Origin: Bacteroidaceae bacterium
Lineage (GTDB): Bacteria; Bacteroidota; Bacteroidia; Bacteroidales; Bacteroidaceae
Assembly (NCBI GenBank): GCA_017534815.1
Contig: JAFXVS010000068.1
Location: 1 to 40,186 of the forward strand
Direction of reading: 5' to 3'
Length of the DNA: 40,186 nucleotides
Shown: positions 16,069 through 27,752 of the stretch, piece by piece
Layout: each line of letters starts with the position of its first letter
Numbering within the stretch: position 1 is the stretch's first letter
Made by a program: the position numbers and the translations under genes
Notes under the pieces: model-generated
Database searches by the model: none
What the model was told of the DNA's origin: nothing
What the model saw: only the letters and a program-made list of their open reading frames with translations

Positions 16069-17835
16069 ATGAAAAGAATATCACTGGCACTTATGGCACT
16101 CATGGCCATCGCCACCACCCGTGCACAAATCGCCCATTGGGTCGTACCTCCCATCTATGATGTGATCCAAGCCACCAGTGGACAGAGCATGGTCATTGTC
16201 GATTCTGCGAACATCAGCATGCTCATGACCATCGACGGCAAGTGCATTGTCCGTTCCGACGATGTGCTGCATGCCGTAGGCGACGATATCTCCGTCACAA
16301 CCAAGCAGAGCACGCCCAACATCACAGGCTACTACACGCTCAATGGTCAGTTTAAGCCACTCGAAGGTTACCGCGTGGCACATAATTACCCCAGTTATTC
16401 TGAAGGGAATCTGCTCGTCAAGCAAGGGGCAGATTATCTCTATTTAGATGTGGACGGTAGGCCTGTCGGTGCTGCCGCTCAGGCACGTCCTTTCTTCCAC
16501 GGCTTCTCTGCCTGCCAGAAATATCCCAGCCTCGACAAGCGGAAAAGCCCTACATGGTGCCTCATCACCGGCGACATGCAACCCGCACAGATCCTGCTGA
16601 AAGGCAAGGAAGTGTCGGCTGGCGACATCGACTTCATCTCATCCGTCAACGGTGAAGGAAAATGCCTCGTCATCCTGAAAGGTCAACTCTACCTGTTCAG
16701 CGATTCAGACTGGTCACTCACCCCTGTATCAGGAGTGGAGAATGGTGCCCCAGCCAAGTTGGTGGGCAACATCACAGACTACATCAACGCTGACACCGAA
16801 AATGCTGTCACATTGAAAGCCAAGGGCAAGGGTGGCGATGTCAAGGTGCAACTCGATAAGCAGCTTATCCTCCAATCTGTTCAGAGCGGGAACAGCACAC
16901 AGACCTTCCCCACCGTCTCAGCCTTCAATGACCCCACATCCCGTCTCTCCATCACCAAGGACAAGGGTAAGTTGGGCATCGCCTACAATGGTACAGAAGT
17001 GCTGGCTCCGCAATTTGAAAGTGTTGACCTCTGCGCCAACAACCACGCTGCCATCAACCTCAACGGCAAGAGCGGCATCATCCACATAGACCCGAAGGAG
17101 CAGTTTGAGTTTTCCTTCAATGGGGGCAACGGACTGGCTTTCCGTCATCAGACCCTGCAGACCACCCTTCGACTCGACACACCACCAAGTGTCTCGATGG
17201 AGAGTGCTACCCTGCAATCGTCTCCCGACGGCACTTGCCGTTTCGATGCCACCTCGAAGAAGGCCAAGGACACTTCTTATGGCAATGCCATCCAGTATAA
17301 CTGTACGCTCACCATTCCTGAAGGACTCTCTGATGACATCACCGACGTAACTTTCCCTGTGCAGGTGGTCTATGAAGGGCTCACATCTGCCGTCATCTCC
17401 TGTCCAGCCAAGGCTTGGCACTACAAATATTTCTCCATCAACGTCCATGAGGACAAATCCATCATCAACGACGGCAATCTGACCTTCACATTCAACATCA
17501 AGGCAGAGCGTCGTGCTGGAGAGAAAGATGTGCCACATACCGTAAGTGTCCAGGCTGGCAACCGCAAGACCGACCTCACCAAGGTATCTGAGTCGCTATA
17601 CCGTTGTCAAGTCTATGGACTGCAGGAAGGCACGAACACCATCACCGTGCAAGTCACAGAGACGGGCTGTCCTCCTTCCTCCTATCCCTTCGAGGTGAAC
17701 TACGACAAGAATAAGGCGACGCAACAAGCCACACAGAAGCGACCAGTCAAGATTGTGAACAGGGTCAAACCGAATCCTGTGATCACTCAGCCGGCACAAC
17801 CTGCGAAACCCAACAGACCACATCTGGACATTTAA
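16069..17835 (+). CDS. Secreted protein with WG-repeat-like segment and C-terminal beta domain
   Basis: 588 residues. A signal peptide ends at TTRA before QIAH. The N-terminal 300 residues are a run of short strands. The section GKLGIAYNGTEVLAPQFESV (about 304-323) matches a WG (beta-propeller-like) repeat, and the next unit (GKSGIIHI) looks like a second one. Residues about 370-530 form one or two beta-sandwich-like domains with Cys pairs. The C-terminus is a basic Pro/Gln-rich tail. It has no transmembrane helix after the signal, so it is probably periplasmic or outer-membrane associated. It sits between the kinase and phosphatase genes and may be a partner of the kinase's periplasmic domain. 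The function is unknown. Confidence 0.75.
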   Translation: MKRISLALMALMAIATTRAQIAHWVVPPIYDVIQATSGQSMVIVDSANISMLMTIDGKCIVRSDDVLHAVGDDISVTTKQSTPNITGYYTLNGQFKPLEGYRVAHNYPSYSEGNLLVKQGADYLYLDVDGRPVGAAAQARPFFHGFSACQKYPSLDKRKSPTWCLITGDMQPAQILLKGKEVSAGDIDFISSVNGEGKCLVILKGQLYLFSDSDWSLTPVSGVENGAPAKLVGNITDYINADTENAVTLKAKGKGGDVKVQLDKQLILQSVQSGNSTQTFPTVSAFNDPTSRLSITKDKGKLGIAYNGTEVLAPQFESVDLCANNHAAINLNGKSGIIHIDPKEQFEFSFNGGNGLAFRHQTLQTTLRLDTPPSVSMESATLQSSPDGTCRFDATSKKAKDTSYGNAIQYNCTLTIPEGLSDDITDVTFPVQVVYEGLTSAVISCPAKAWHYKYFSINVHEDKSIINDGNLTFTFNIKAERRAGEKDVPHTVSVQAGNRKTDLTKVSESLYRCQVYGLQEGTNTITVQVTETGCPPSSYPFEVNYDKNKATQQATQKRPVKIVNRVKPNPVITQPAQPAKPNRPHLDI

Positions 17836-17870
17836 GCCTTAACCTTTAACCTCTCAACTCTAAACTCTAT
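17836..17870 (+). repeat. Low-complexity leader repeat before the phosphatase gene
   Basis: Units CCTTAACC, CTTTAACC, CTCTCAAC and CTCTAAAC follow each other just before the ATG at 17873. This is the same family as the leader at 14482-14512. It also matches the two in-frame copies inside cobT on the other strand. Confidence 0.6.
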
Positions 17871-17872
17871 AG

Positions 17873-18733
17873 ATGCAAGTTACCTTATCTGCCATCACGC
17901 ATCCCGGACACGAACGCACCAACAACGAAGATGCCTTCGCGTTCTGTCCTGATATTGCACATCCCCAGTGGATACACGACGCCAACACCGTTCATCAATC
18001 CCTAGGTGAATTGGGTGCCTTGTTGCTGGTGGCCGACGGCATCGGAGGGTTCAATGCGGGCGAAGTGGCATCAGGCATTGCCGCACACGCTATTGCTGAC
18101 ACCGTCACGGCTGAAGCTGCCACCAAGGCGGTTGCTGATGAGCACCAGGAAGCATGCTGCAAGGAACTGTTGCGTTCGGCCATCGCCAATGCTGATGAGC
18201 AAATCAACCAGCACATCCTTTCCGACTTCCACACCGTGGGGATGGGCACGACCATCGTCTTGGCGTGGATTCTCCCTCAACAGACATTCGTTGCATGGTG
18301 TGGCGACAGCCGCTGCTACCTCTACAACACCCACGACGGGCTTCGTCCCCTCACCCAAGACCATTCCTTCGTGCAGGAACTGGTGGACAAGGGAGAAATC
18401 ACCCCAGAGGAGGCACTTACACACCCTGACAACAACATCATCACACGAGCTCTTGGCGATGTGGAATGTCCATCCGAGCCTGAAGTGACCTCACTTCCCA
18501 CCCAGGCGGACAACACCCTCATCCTCTGCACCGACGGACTTTGCGGCTACATCACCGACCCCATCATCCAGCAGACCGTGCAGGCTCTTTATTGCGAGCC
18601 CGATAAGTGCTGCAAGGCACTTCTTCAATTAGCATTGGATGCTGGAGGCTTCGACAACATCGCCATAGGTGTGGCTCACCTCTCCGATGCCCGACCCAAC
18701 TTCTTTCAAAGACTTCTAAAACTTACGAAATAA
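17873..18733 (+). CDS. PP2C-family (PPM) Ser/Thr protein phosphatase
   Basis: 286 residues, cytoplasmic. The PPM metal-binding motifs appear in order: the N-terminal NNEDAF, VADGIGG with D55, the GMGTT strand, GDSR, a HSFVQELVDKGEI helix, CTDGL and finally GFDNIA. Both metal-ligating Asp positions are intact, so the enzyme should be active. It should remove phosphates placed by the kinase at 14519, as in other bacterial PknB/PstP-type pairs; that pairing is inferred from proximity. An extra loop (about 22-45, with a HPQW segment) separates the first two motifs. The stop codon overlaps the next start (TAATG). Confidence 0.92.
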   Translation: MQVTLSAITHPGHERTNNEDAFAFCPDIAHPQWIHDANTVHQSLGELGALLLVADGIGGFNAGEVASGIAAHAIADTVTAEAATKAVADEHQEACCKELLRSAIANADEQINQHILSDFHTVGMGTTIVLAWILPQQTFVAWCGDSRCYLYNTHDGLRPLTQDHSFVQELVDKGEITPEEALTHPDNNIITRALGDVECPSEPEVTSLPTQADNTLILCTDGLCGYITDPIIQQTVQALYCEPDKCCKALLQLALDAGGFDNIAIGVAHLSDARPNFFQRLLKLTK

Positions 18734-19593
18734 TGAAAAAAGTTCTTTCACTCTTAGTTTTTAGTTTCTCTCTGCTGACTGCTTACGCCCAGACCGATGA
18801 GCAGACAGACACCGTGCCCGACATCCAGGCAGCCATCCAAGCAGCCAACGAGGGCAATATCGATGCGCAATGCTTCCTCGGCATCGTCTATTCTGTGGGA
18901 CAATACGACGTGGAGCAGAACTACGCCGAAGCCATCAAATACTTCACGATGGCTGCCGAGAAGGGGGAACCCACCGCACAGTACAACCTCTCCCTCTTCT
19001 ACATCGAGGGATTTGGCGTGGAACCCGACACCGTTCAGGCTCAAAAATGGTATGATCTGGCACTCCAACAACGCTCGGATTTACCACCGCTCATCGTGGA
19101 GCGTCCTGCCACCAACGACATCGACCTGACCATCAACACCAAGAAGAAAGGGAAAAGCGATAAAATCACGTCCAAGACCAAGAACAAGTTCGCCAAAGCC
19201 ATCCCGACCTTCCGCACCCGTGCTGAAGCTGGCGATGCTGTTGCCCAATACAACCTTGGTGTTCTCTACTACGACGGAATCGGTACGGAACGCAACTACA
19301 AGGAGGCACTCAAGTGGTTCCGTCTGGCAGCAGCCCAAGGCGATGCCGATGCCCAGAACAATATCGGCATCATGTACTATCATGGACACGGTGTGGGCAA
19401 GAACTACAGCCAAGCCTTCCATTGGTACACGCAGGCCGCAGAACAGGGACATGTGGCTGCACAGTACAACCTCGGCATCATGTACGAGCAAGGCATAGGC
19501 ACAGAAAAAGACCGCGCAAAAGCCAAACAATGGTTCAGGAGAGCCGCTGACCAAGGATACGAGCCAGCAGAACAACGCATGCAGAATCTATAA
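18733..19593 (+). CDS. Secreted Sel1-repeat (SLR) protein
   Basis: The ATG at 18733 overlaps the phosphatase stop and starts a signal peptide ending AYA before QTD; an in-frame start at 18607 lies within the phosphatase gene and is rejected. The mature protein has two Sel1 repeats (about 30-105), a basic linker rich in Lys, then at least three more repeats (about 160-285). The typical motif is 'A-x-x-G-x-x-x-A-Q-x-x-L-G-x-x-Y-x-x-G', for example AQYNLGVLYYDGIGTERN. Sel1 repeats form helical scaffolds for protein binding. Being last in the cluster and secreted, it could bind the kinase's periplasmic domain or other envelope parts. The client is unknown. Confidence 0.9.
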   Translation: MKKVLSLLVFSFSLLTAYAQTDEQTDTVPDIQAAIQAANEGNIDAQCFLGIVYSVGQYDVEQNYAEAIKYFTMAAEKGEPTAQYNLSLFYIEGFGVEPDTVQAQKWYDLALQQRSDLPPLIVERPATNDIDLTINTKKKGKSDKITSKTKNKFAKAIPTFRTRAEAGDAVAQYNLGVLYYDGIGTERNYKEALKWFRLAAAQGDADAQNNIGIMYYHGHGVGKNYSQAFHWYTQAAEQGHVAAQYNLGIMYEQGIGTEKDRAKAKQWFRRAADQGYEPAEQRMQNL

Positions 19594-19604
19594 GCCACAC
19601 CCCT

Positions 19605-20909
19605 ATGATGGTGCTACAAAAACTCTTTGGCTTCGACCCCTCGAAGCACAGCGTCAAGACCGAGATCATGGCGGGTTTGACGTCCTTCCTCACGATGGCA
19701 TACATCCTTGCCGTCAATCCGGACATCTTCTCGAAACTTGCGCCTCAAGGCATGGACACTCCCGCCGTGTTCACAGCCACCGTGATTGCCAGTGTCATCG
19801 GCACCTTGGTGATGGCCATCTATGCCAAGTTGCCTTTCGGACTTGCGCCTGGTATGGGCTTGAACGCCTTCTTTGTCTATACAGTCTGTCTCACGATGGG
19901 CTACACTTGGCAGTTTGCCCTCACAGCCATCCTGCTCGAAGGCATCATCTTCATCATTCTGAGTGTCACGAAAGTCCGCGCCATGATTGTCAACGCCATT
20001 CCCCGACAACTCAAAGCCTCCATCTCGGTGGGTATCGGCGTGTTCATCGCCTCGCTGGGACTGAAGAACGCCAAGCTCATCGTCCCCAACGAGGCCACCT
20101 TCATCACGCTGGGCAATCTCTCATCGGGCACAGCCCTGCTTTGCTGCATCGGCCTCATCATCACCGCTGCATTGCTCATCTATAAGGTGAAAGGCGCCAT
20201 GCTCATCGGCATCCTCAGCACCACACTCATCGGCATCCCTCTCGGCGAGACAGAGTTCAACGGCATCATCGGTATGCCCCCAGACGTCTCCCCCCTGTTC
20301 ATGCAGTTTGAGTGGCACAACATCCTCACCCTCGACATGCTGCTGGTAGTCATCACCTTCCTCTTCATCGACATGTTCGACACCATCGGCACCATCATTG
20401 GCGTGATGAGTTCTGCCGATATGGTGAAGCCAGACGGCAAGATTGACCACGTGAACGAAGCCCTCCTCTCCGATGCAGTCGCCACCACGCTGGGAGCCTG
20501 CGTGGGAGCCTCGACCACCACCACCTACGTGGAGTCAGCTTCAGGTGTAAGCGAAGGCGGACACACGGGGCTCACCGCCGCATCCATCGCCTTCTTCTTC
20601 ATCATCTCCCTCTTCTTCGCACCGCTGTTCCTCGCCATCCCATCGGCAGCCACCAGCCCTGCCCTCATCATTGTCGGACTGATGATGTTCACCCACGTCG
20701 TTCACATCGACTTCAATTCGATGGAGGAAGGACTCCCCTGCTTCATCACCCTCTTCTCGATGGTTATGGCAAGCTCCATTTCCGACGGCATCCTCTTGGG
20801 CATCATCTCCTACGTGCTGCTCAATGCCGTTGCCCGCAGATGGGAGAACCTCAACTGGACCATCGTCATCCTGGCCATCATCTTCGTCATCAGATACGCG
20901 CTCCTATAA
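19605..20909 (+). CDS. Purine (hypoxanthine/guanine/adenine) permease, AzgA/PbuG type
   Basis: 434 residues with about 12-14 hydrophobic segments. Landmarks are the N-terminal GFDPSKHSVKTEIMAGLTSF, the APGMGLNAFF motif in the third helix region, and the stretch from FIDMFDTIGTIIG through GASTTTTYVESASG. These are characteristic of the AzgA/PbuG branch of the NCS2 superfamily, which imports purine bases with protons. It starts only 11 bp after the Sel1 gene, so it may be read by run-through from the upstream cluster, although its function groups with the two genes after it. The second ATG at 19608 is an equally good start. Confidence 0.92.
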   Translation: MMVLQKLFGFDPSKHSVKTEIMAGLTSFLTMAYILAVNPDIFSKLAPQGMDTPAVFTATVIASVIGTLVMAIYAKLPFGLAPGMGLNAFFVYTVCLTMGYTWQFALTAILLEGIIFIILSVTKVRAMIVNAIPRQLKASISVGIGVFIASLGLKNAKLIVPNEATFITLGNLSSGTALLCCIGLIITAALLIYKVKGAMLIGILSTTLIGIPLGETEFNGIIGMPPDVSPLFMQFEWHNILTLDMLLVVITFLFIDMFDTIGTIIGVMSSADMVKPDGKIDHVNEALLSDAVATTLGACVGASTTTTYVESASGVSEGGHTGLTAASIAFFFIISLFFAPLFLAIPSAATSPALIIVGLMMFTHVVHIDFNSMEEGLPCFITLFSMVMASSISDGILLGIISYVLLNAVARRWENLNWTIVILAIIFVIRYALL

Positions 20910-20943
20910 ACTGACACACAATCATTCTTAACGTTGACACACA

Positions 20944-22254
20944 ATGGGAGTTCAACAACAGGAAATCTATGACGCCCGCACCTTAGGACCTGTCAAGTTC
21001 ACAGTACTGGGCATCCAGCACCTCTTCGCCATGTTTGGCGCCACCATCCTTGTGCCCGCCATCACAGGACTGAACGTGTCAGCCACCCTGCTCTTTGCTG
21101 GTATCGGCACATTGCTCTTCCATTTCATCTCGAAGATGAAGGTGCCCGCCTTCCTTGGCAGTTCCTTCGCCTTCATCGGCGGCTATCTGTCCATCAAGGG
21201 ACTGGGTATGGAGAGAGGACTGCCCGAGTATCTTTCGCTCGACTACGCCTGCATCGGCGTGGCATGTGCCGGTCTCTGCTACTTCGTCATGGCGGCACTC
21301 ATCAAGTGGTTCGGCTCAGAACGTGTCCTTAAATATTTTCCACCTGTCGTTACAGGTCCCATGGTCATCTCCATCGGTCTGTGCCTCTCTGGCTCTGCCA
21401 TCACCAGCGCCAGCGAGGACTGGCTCATATCCTTGACAGCCATCATCGTTGTCATTGTGAGCAACATGTGGGGACGGGGCATCTTGCGCATCATACCCAT
21501 CCTGCTGGGTGTGGCGGTGTCGTTCGGATTGGCCGCATGCATGGGGAAGGTCGATTTCTCCGCATTGGACGAGGCTGCATGGGTAGGTCTTCCTGTGGCA
21601 CGTCAGAACACCATCTTGGCTGTGTTCGACCATCCTGACTACGCGCTCATCACCTCCAGCATCATTGCCATCATGCCCATCGCCTTTGCCACCATCATGG
21701 AACACATCGGCGACATGTGCGCCATCTCTGGCACCGTGGGAAAATTCTTTCTGACAGATCCAGGCTTGCACCGCACCTTGACGGGTGACGGCGTGGCCAC
21801 CACCCTTGCCTCCCTCTTCGGTGCACCAGCCAACACCACCTATGGAGAGAACACGGGTGTGCTGAACATCACCAAGGTGTTTGACCCACGTGTCATCCGC
21901 CTCGCAGCCATCTTCGCCATTCTCCTGAGTTTCTGTCCCAAGTTCGCCGTCCTCATCGGCCTGATGCCCGCAGCCACCATCGGGGGAGTGTCGCTCATCC
22001 TCTACGGCATGATTTCCGCTGTCGGTATCCGCAACATCGTCGAGGCAAGCATTGACTTTATGCAGATGCGCAACATCATCATTGCCGCCCTCATCCTTGT
22101 CATCGCCATCGGTGTCAAGTACGGCGCCAACGACTCCGTAGCCATCGGCTCCATCAACTTCTCAGGACTGGCATTGGCAGCCATCATCGGCATCCTCCTG
22201 AATGCTATTCTGCCCAACAGAATAGACATTGACATAGAACAATACACTAATTAA
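20944..22254 (+). CDS. uraA: Uracil permease (UraA-like, NCS2)
   Basis: 436 residues, about 14 hydrophobic segments. The N-terminus (GPVKFTVLGIQHLFAMFGAT) with the QH pair, the VPAFLGSSFAFIGG loop, the TIMEHIGD element and GAPANTTYGEN are diagnostic of UraA-type uracil:proton symporters. The Glu in 'MEHIGD' and the Glu in 'YGEN' correspond to the substrate-binding acidic residues of UraA. It follows the purine permease by 34 bp and precedes the Tsx-like barrel by 5 bp, forming a nucleobase uptake set. Confidence 0.93.
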   Translation: MGVQQQEIYDARTLGPVKFTVLGIQHLFAMFGATILVPAITGLNVSATLLFAGIGTLLFHFISKMKVPAFLGSSFAFIGGYLSIKGLGMERGLPEYLSLDYACIGVACAGLCYFVMAALIKWFGSERVLKYFPPVVTGPMVISIGLCLSGSAITSASEDWLISLTAIIVVIVSNMWGRGILRIIPILLGVAVSFGLAACMGKVDFSALDEAAWVGLPVARQNTILAVFDHPDYALITSSIIAIMPIAFATIMEHIGDMCAISGTVGKFFLTDPGLHRTLTGDGVATTLASLFGAPANTTYGENTGVLNITKVFDPRVIRLAAIFAILLSFCPKFAVLIGLMPAATIGGVSLILYGMISAVGIRNIVEASIDFMQMRNIIIAALILVIAIGVKYGANDSVAIGSINFSGLALAAIIGILLNAILPNRIDIDIEQYTN

Positions 22255-22259
22255 TAATT

Positions 22260-22985
22260 ATGAGAAAAATTACGCTTTTCGCGATGTTGCTCATCGTCAC
22301 CATCTGTGCCAACGCACAAAACATTCAATTCCACTACGACTTCGGTCGCCACATCTATTCCAATGAAGAGGCTGGCCGTCAGAAAATCACCGTCACCATC
22401 GAGCAGTTCAAAGCCGACCAATGGGGTTCCTGGTTCTACTTCGTGGACATCGACATCAACCGCCGATTCACCGAAAGTGCCTACACCGAAATTTCGCGCG
22501 AGTTCAACCTCGGCAAGCAGAGTCCTTTCGCCGCCCACATCGAGTACGACGGAGGTCTCAACCGCTCCCGCAGCTTCCAGCATGCAGCCCTCATCGGTCC
22601 CGCCTGGAACGGACACAGCGCCGACTTCTCCAAGACCTACTCCGTTCAGCTCATGTACAAGCAGTACTTCAAGAGCTACGCAGACACCCGTTCCTACGCC
22701 AGCTTCCAGCTCACCGGCGTGTGGGGCATCACCTTTGCCAACAAGGCCTGCACCTTCTCAGGATTCGCTGACCTCTGGCGCGGCGAGAAAGCCAACCGGC
22801 ACGGCCAGCTCGTCTTCCTCACCGAACCCCAGTTCTGGTACAACCTCAACACCCTCAACGGGATGGAGAACGTCAACCTGAGCGTCGGCACCGAAGTTGA
22901 AATCAGCAACAACTTCATCTTCAACACCTACAACAACAAGAACTTCTTCGTCAATCCGACATTAGCCCTCAAATGGACGTTCTAA
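22260..22985 (+). CDS. Outer membrane beta-barrel, Tsx-like nucleoside channel family
   Basis: 241 residues. A signal peptide ends near CANA before QNIQFHYDFG. The mature protein is a series of amphipathic strands with alternating polar and hydrophobic residues. The last strand ends in Phe (LALKWTF), the usual barrel-assembly signal. The opening FHYDFGRH, the WGSWFYFVDID stretch and the acidic/aromatic pattern resemble Tsx-type nucleoside channels and the related DUF5020-type proteins of Bacteroidota. Position 5 bp after the uracil permease supports a role in passing nucleosides or bases across the outer membrane. A strong hairpin follows 35 bp later. Confidence 0.8.
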   Translation: MRKITLFAMLLIVTICANAQNIQFHYDFGRHIYSNEEAGRQKITVTIEQFKADQWGSWFYFVDIDINRRFTESAYTEISREFNLGKQSPFAAHIEYDGGLNRSRSFQHAALIGPAWNGHSADFSKTYSVQLMYKQYFKSYADTRSYASFQLTGVWGITFANKACTFSGFADLWRGEKANRHGQLVFLTEPQFWYNLNTLNGMENVNLSVGTEVEISNNFIFNTYNNKNFFVNPTLALKWTF

Positions 22986-23020
22986 CGCCCAGCCATAAAA
23001 CAATCCTCACATCAACATAC

Positions 23021-23057
23021 AAGAACCCGTGCAGCATTCGTTGCACGGGTTCTTTGT
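23021..23057 (+). terminator. Rho-independent-type terminator after the nucleobase uptake genes
   Basis: A perfect 13-bp stem (AAGAACCCGTGCA at 23021-23033 with its complement at 23042-23054) encloses an 8-nt loop. It is followed by a short T-rich tail (TTCTTTGTTTC). It lies 35 bp after the barrel gene's stop. Confidence 0.85.
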
Positions 23058-23084
23058 TTCTTGAGCGATGGTTGAGGTGTCTGC

Positions 23085-23145
23085 AATAACCCCGCGTTAT
23101 TGGGAAATAAGCGTGCCTTATTGGGAAATAACCCTGCGTTATGGA
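23085..23145 (+). repeat. Three tandem 21-bp repeats
   Basis: Units at 23085-23105, 23106-23126 and 23127-23145 (the last is 2 bp shorter). Each begins AATAA, has a variable GC-rich centre and ends TTATTGGGA or a close variant. Each unit is itself partly palindromic. On the opposite strand they would read as a seven-residue repeat (NAGLFPN), but no credible gene is attached. Confidence 0.75.
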
Positions 23146-23171
23146 GCGGCAAATCCTGAGAAAATTTCAAT

Positions 23172-23346
23172 GAAAGTGACACGAGTGACAGTGACAAAAT
23201 GACAATAGGCACTGTCTTCCGATGTGCGGGAAGTAGGTAATATAAGAATATTATTATATTAATATAATAATAAAATTCTACTCCACCATTTTGGAGGTCG
23301 GGAACGACCTTATTGTCACTTTGTCATTTGTCACTTGTCACTTTTC
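23172..23346. repeat. Long imperfect inverted repeat around a 24-bp AT palindrome
   Basis: The left arm (23172-23207) and right arm (23311-23346) are inverted copies made of GTGACA/TGACAA units and match with a few small gaps. Almost concentric with them is a perfect 24-bp palindrome of A and T (23249-23272). A 6-bp hairpin with a GGAA loop lies at 23295-23310, and a smaller one at 23281-23296. The stretch 22986-23393 contains no gene; with the terminator and the 21-bp repeats, this structure fills most of it. It could be a small non-autonomous element, or the 3' end of mfd transcripts. Confidence 0.7.
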
Positions 23347-23393
23347 GCGCAAGTTTTGGGGGGCAAAAAGGGGCTATTTGGCCACCATTTTGG

Positions 23394-26750
<3,357 letters not shown>

Positions 26751-26766
26751 TCAACATCAAACGTTT

Positions 26767-26913
26767 TTACGCTACGCCCATCGCCATCTGTGGCTCATAC
26801 ATTCTTGCAAAGAGCTGGAGGAAAAACAGGGTGTCTTTCGACGGACGAACGATTTTATTCTTCAGTTCGATGATTCTGGATGTCTTGTTTTCAAAAGGAG
26901 TAGAATCTCTCAT
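26767..26913 (-). CDS. Small conserved-type protein, 48 residues
   Basis: An ATG at 26913 opens a 48-codon frame ending in TAA at 26767. The protein begins MRDSTPFENKTSRIIELKNK and continues with RPSKDTLFFLQLFARMYEPQ. The pattern 'PS-x-x-T-L-x-F-L-x-x-FAR-x-Y' resembles tiny uncharacterised proteins I remember from Bacteroidales genomes. It fills the gap between prsW and mfd on the same strand, ending 16 bp before the mfd start. It has no signal peptide or membrane segment, and its function is unknown. It could instead be chance coding, since it is short. Confidence 0.55.
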   Translation of the reverse strand: MRDSTPFENKTSRIIELKNKIVRPSKDTLFFLQLFARMYEPQMAMGVA

Positions 26914-26996
26914 AGGCAGTTGCTTTTACATTTCCTCTTTCTACTAACAATAACGAACCAGAAATGAGTTTATTATATGATGAGGAACTTTTATTT

Positions 26997-27713
26997 TTAT
27001 GCGGGTAGATTTCCTGTTTTGTCGAGCTCCACTTGTGCCATGATTCTCTTCTTGCACATCTGATGCATCTTGACGCAGAAGAAGATGAGCAGGGCGATGA
27101 TGGGCAGCACAAGGTATTCGTTGATGCCGACGTTCATCACAATAGCGTCGTAGATACCGTGCGCCAAGAAGGGCACGAAGAAGATGCTAATCCAGTTGAG
27201 GAACGAACGCTTCACGAAACGATATTGTGAGTAGTAATAGCCCATGAGCACGGCGAAAGCATAGTGGCCAGGCACAGAGAAGATGGCGCGCATCACACCG
27301 ACAGATGCCCAATCACCATCGCCAACCACATAGCCGATGTTCTCGATAGTGGCAAATCCCAAACCTATGCACACGGAATAGACGATGCCGTCGAAATGTT
27401 CATCGAAATAAGGATTTTTTCTCAACACCAACCACAGCGCCAGAAGTTTGAATCCTTCTTCGGGTAAAGCTGCCACCATGAAGGCGTCGGCACAATGACT
27501 GATGAAGGACTGCGCCTCGCCTCCATTGCCAAAGAGGACATCGCTGATGAAGGTCTCGGTGAAGATGATAGGGATGACTATCAGGGCGCCCAGAAGGAGG
27601 GCTAGCACAATCTTTCCGGTTGGTTCGGGCTTAGCATCTTTCTTGAGAATGTAAACCAGAAGCAAGACGGCAGGCAATACTGCAATTGCCAATGCAATAA
27701 AGAATGATAACAT
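26997..27713 (-). CDS. PrsW-family intramembrane metalloprotease
   Basis: 238 residues with about seven to eight hydrophobic helices. It shows the glutamic-type membrane protease motifs of the PrsW/CAAX-like clan: PEEGFKLLAL (EExxK) at about 79-88, FDGIVYSVCIGLGFATIEN (about 108-126), a GHYAFAV histidine helix and HGIYD near the C-terminus. In Bacillus, PrsW makes the first cut in the anti-sigma factor RsiW. In Bacteroidota the substrate is generally unknown, and no anti-sigma gene lies nearby here. The protein ends in a short basic cytoplasmic tail. Confidence 0.88.
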   Translation of the reverse strand: MLSFFIALAIAVLPAVLLLVYILKKDAKPEPTGKIVLALLLGALIVIPIIFTETFISDVLFGNGGEAQSFISHCADAFMVAALPEEGFKLLALWLVLRKNPYFDEHFDGIVYSVCIGLGFATIENIGYVVGDGDWASVGVMRAIFSVPGHYAFAVLMGYYYSQYRFVKRSFLNWISIFFVPFLAHGIYDAIVMNVGINEYLVLPIIALLIFFCVKMHQMCKKRIMAQVELDKTGNLPA

Positions 27714-27752
27714 GTTTTAATTGGATAAAATGAATAAATAGTCGTTTTGATG

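Noticed and set aside
18607-18732. N-terminal extension of the Sel1 protein
   Set aside because: It lies within the phosphatase coding sequence and would bury the signal peptide.
22306-22881. 191-codon Ser/Thr/Pro-rich frame overlapping the Tsx-like gene
   Set aside because: It is the +1 frame of a gene with a signal peptide and barrel pattern, and has the low-complexity Ser/Thr/Pro look of an alternative frame.
23085-23145. Possible CRISPR array
   Set aside because: Units are contiguous 21-bp repeats without spacers, and no cas genes are near.
23012-23212. 66-codon open frame on - containing NAGLFPN repeats
   Set aside because: It spans the terminator and the tandem repeats; the repeats explain the pattern and there is no domain.
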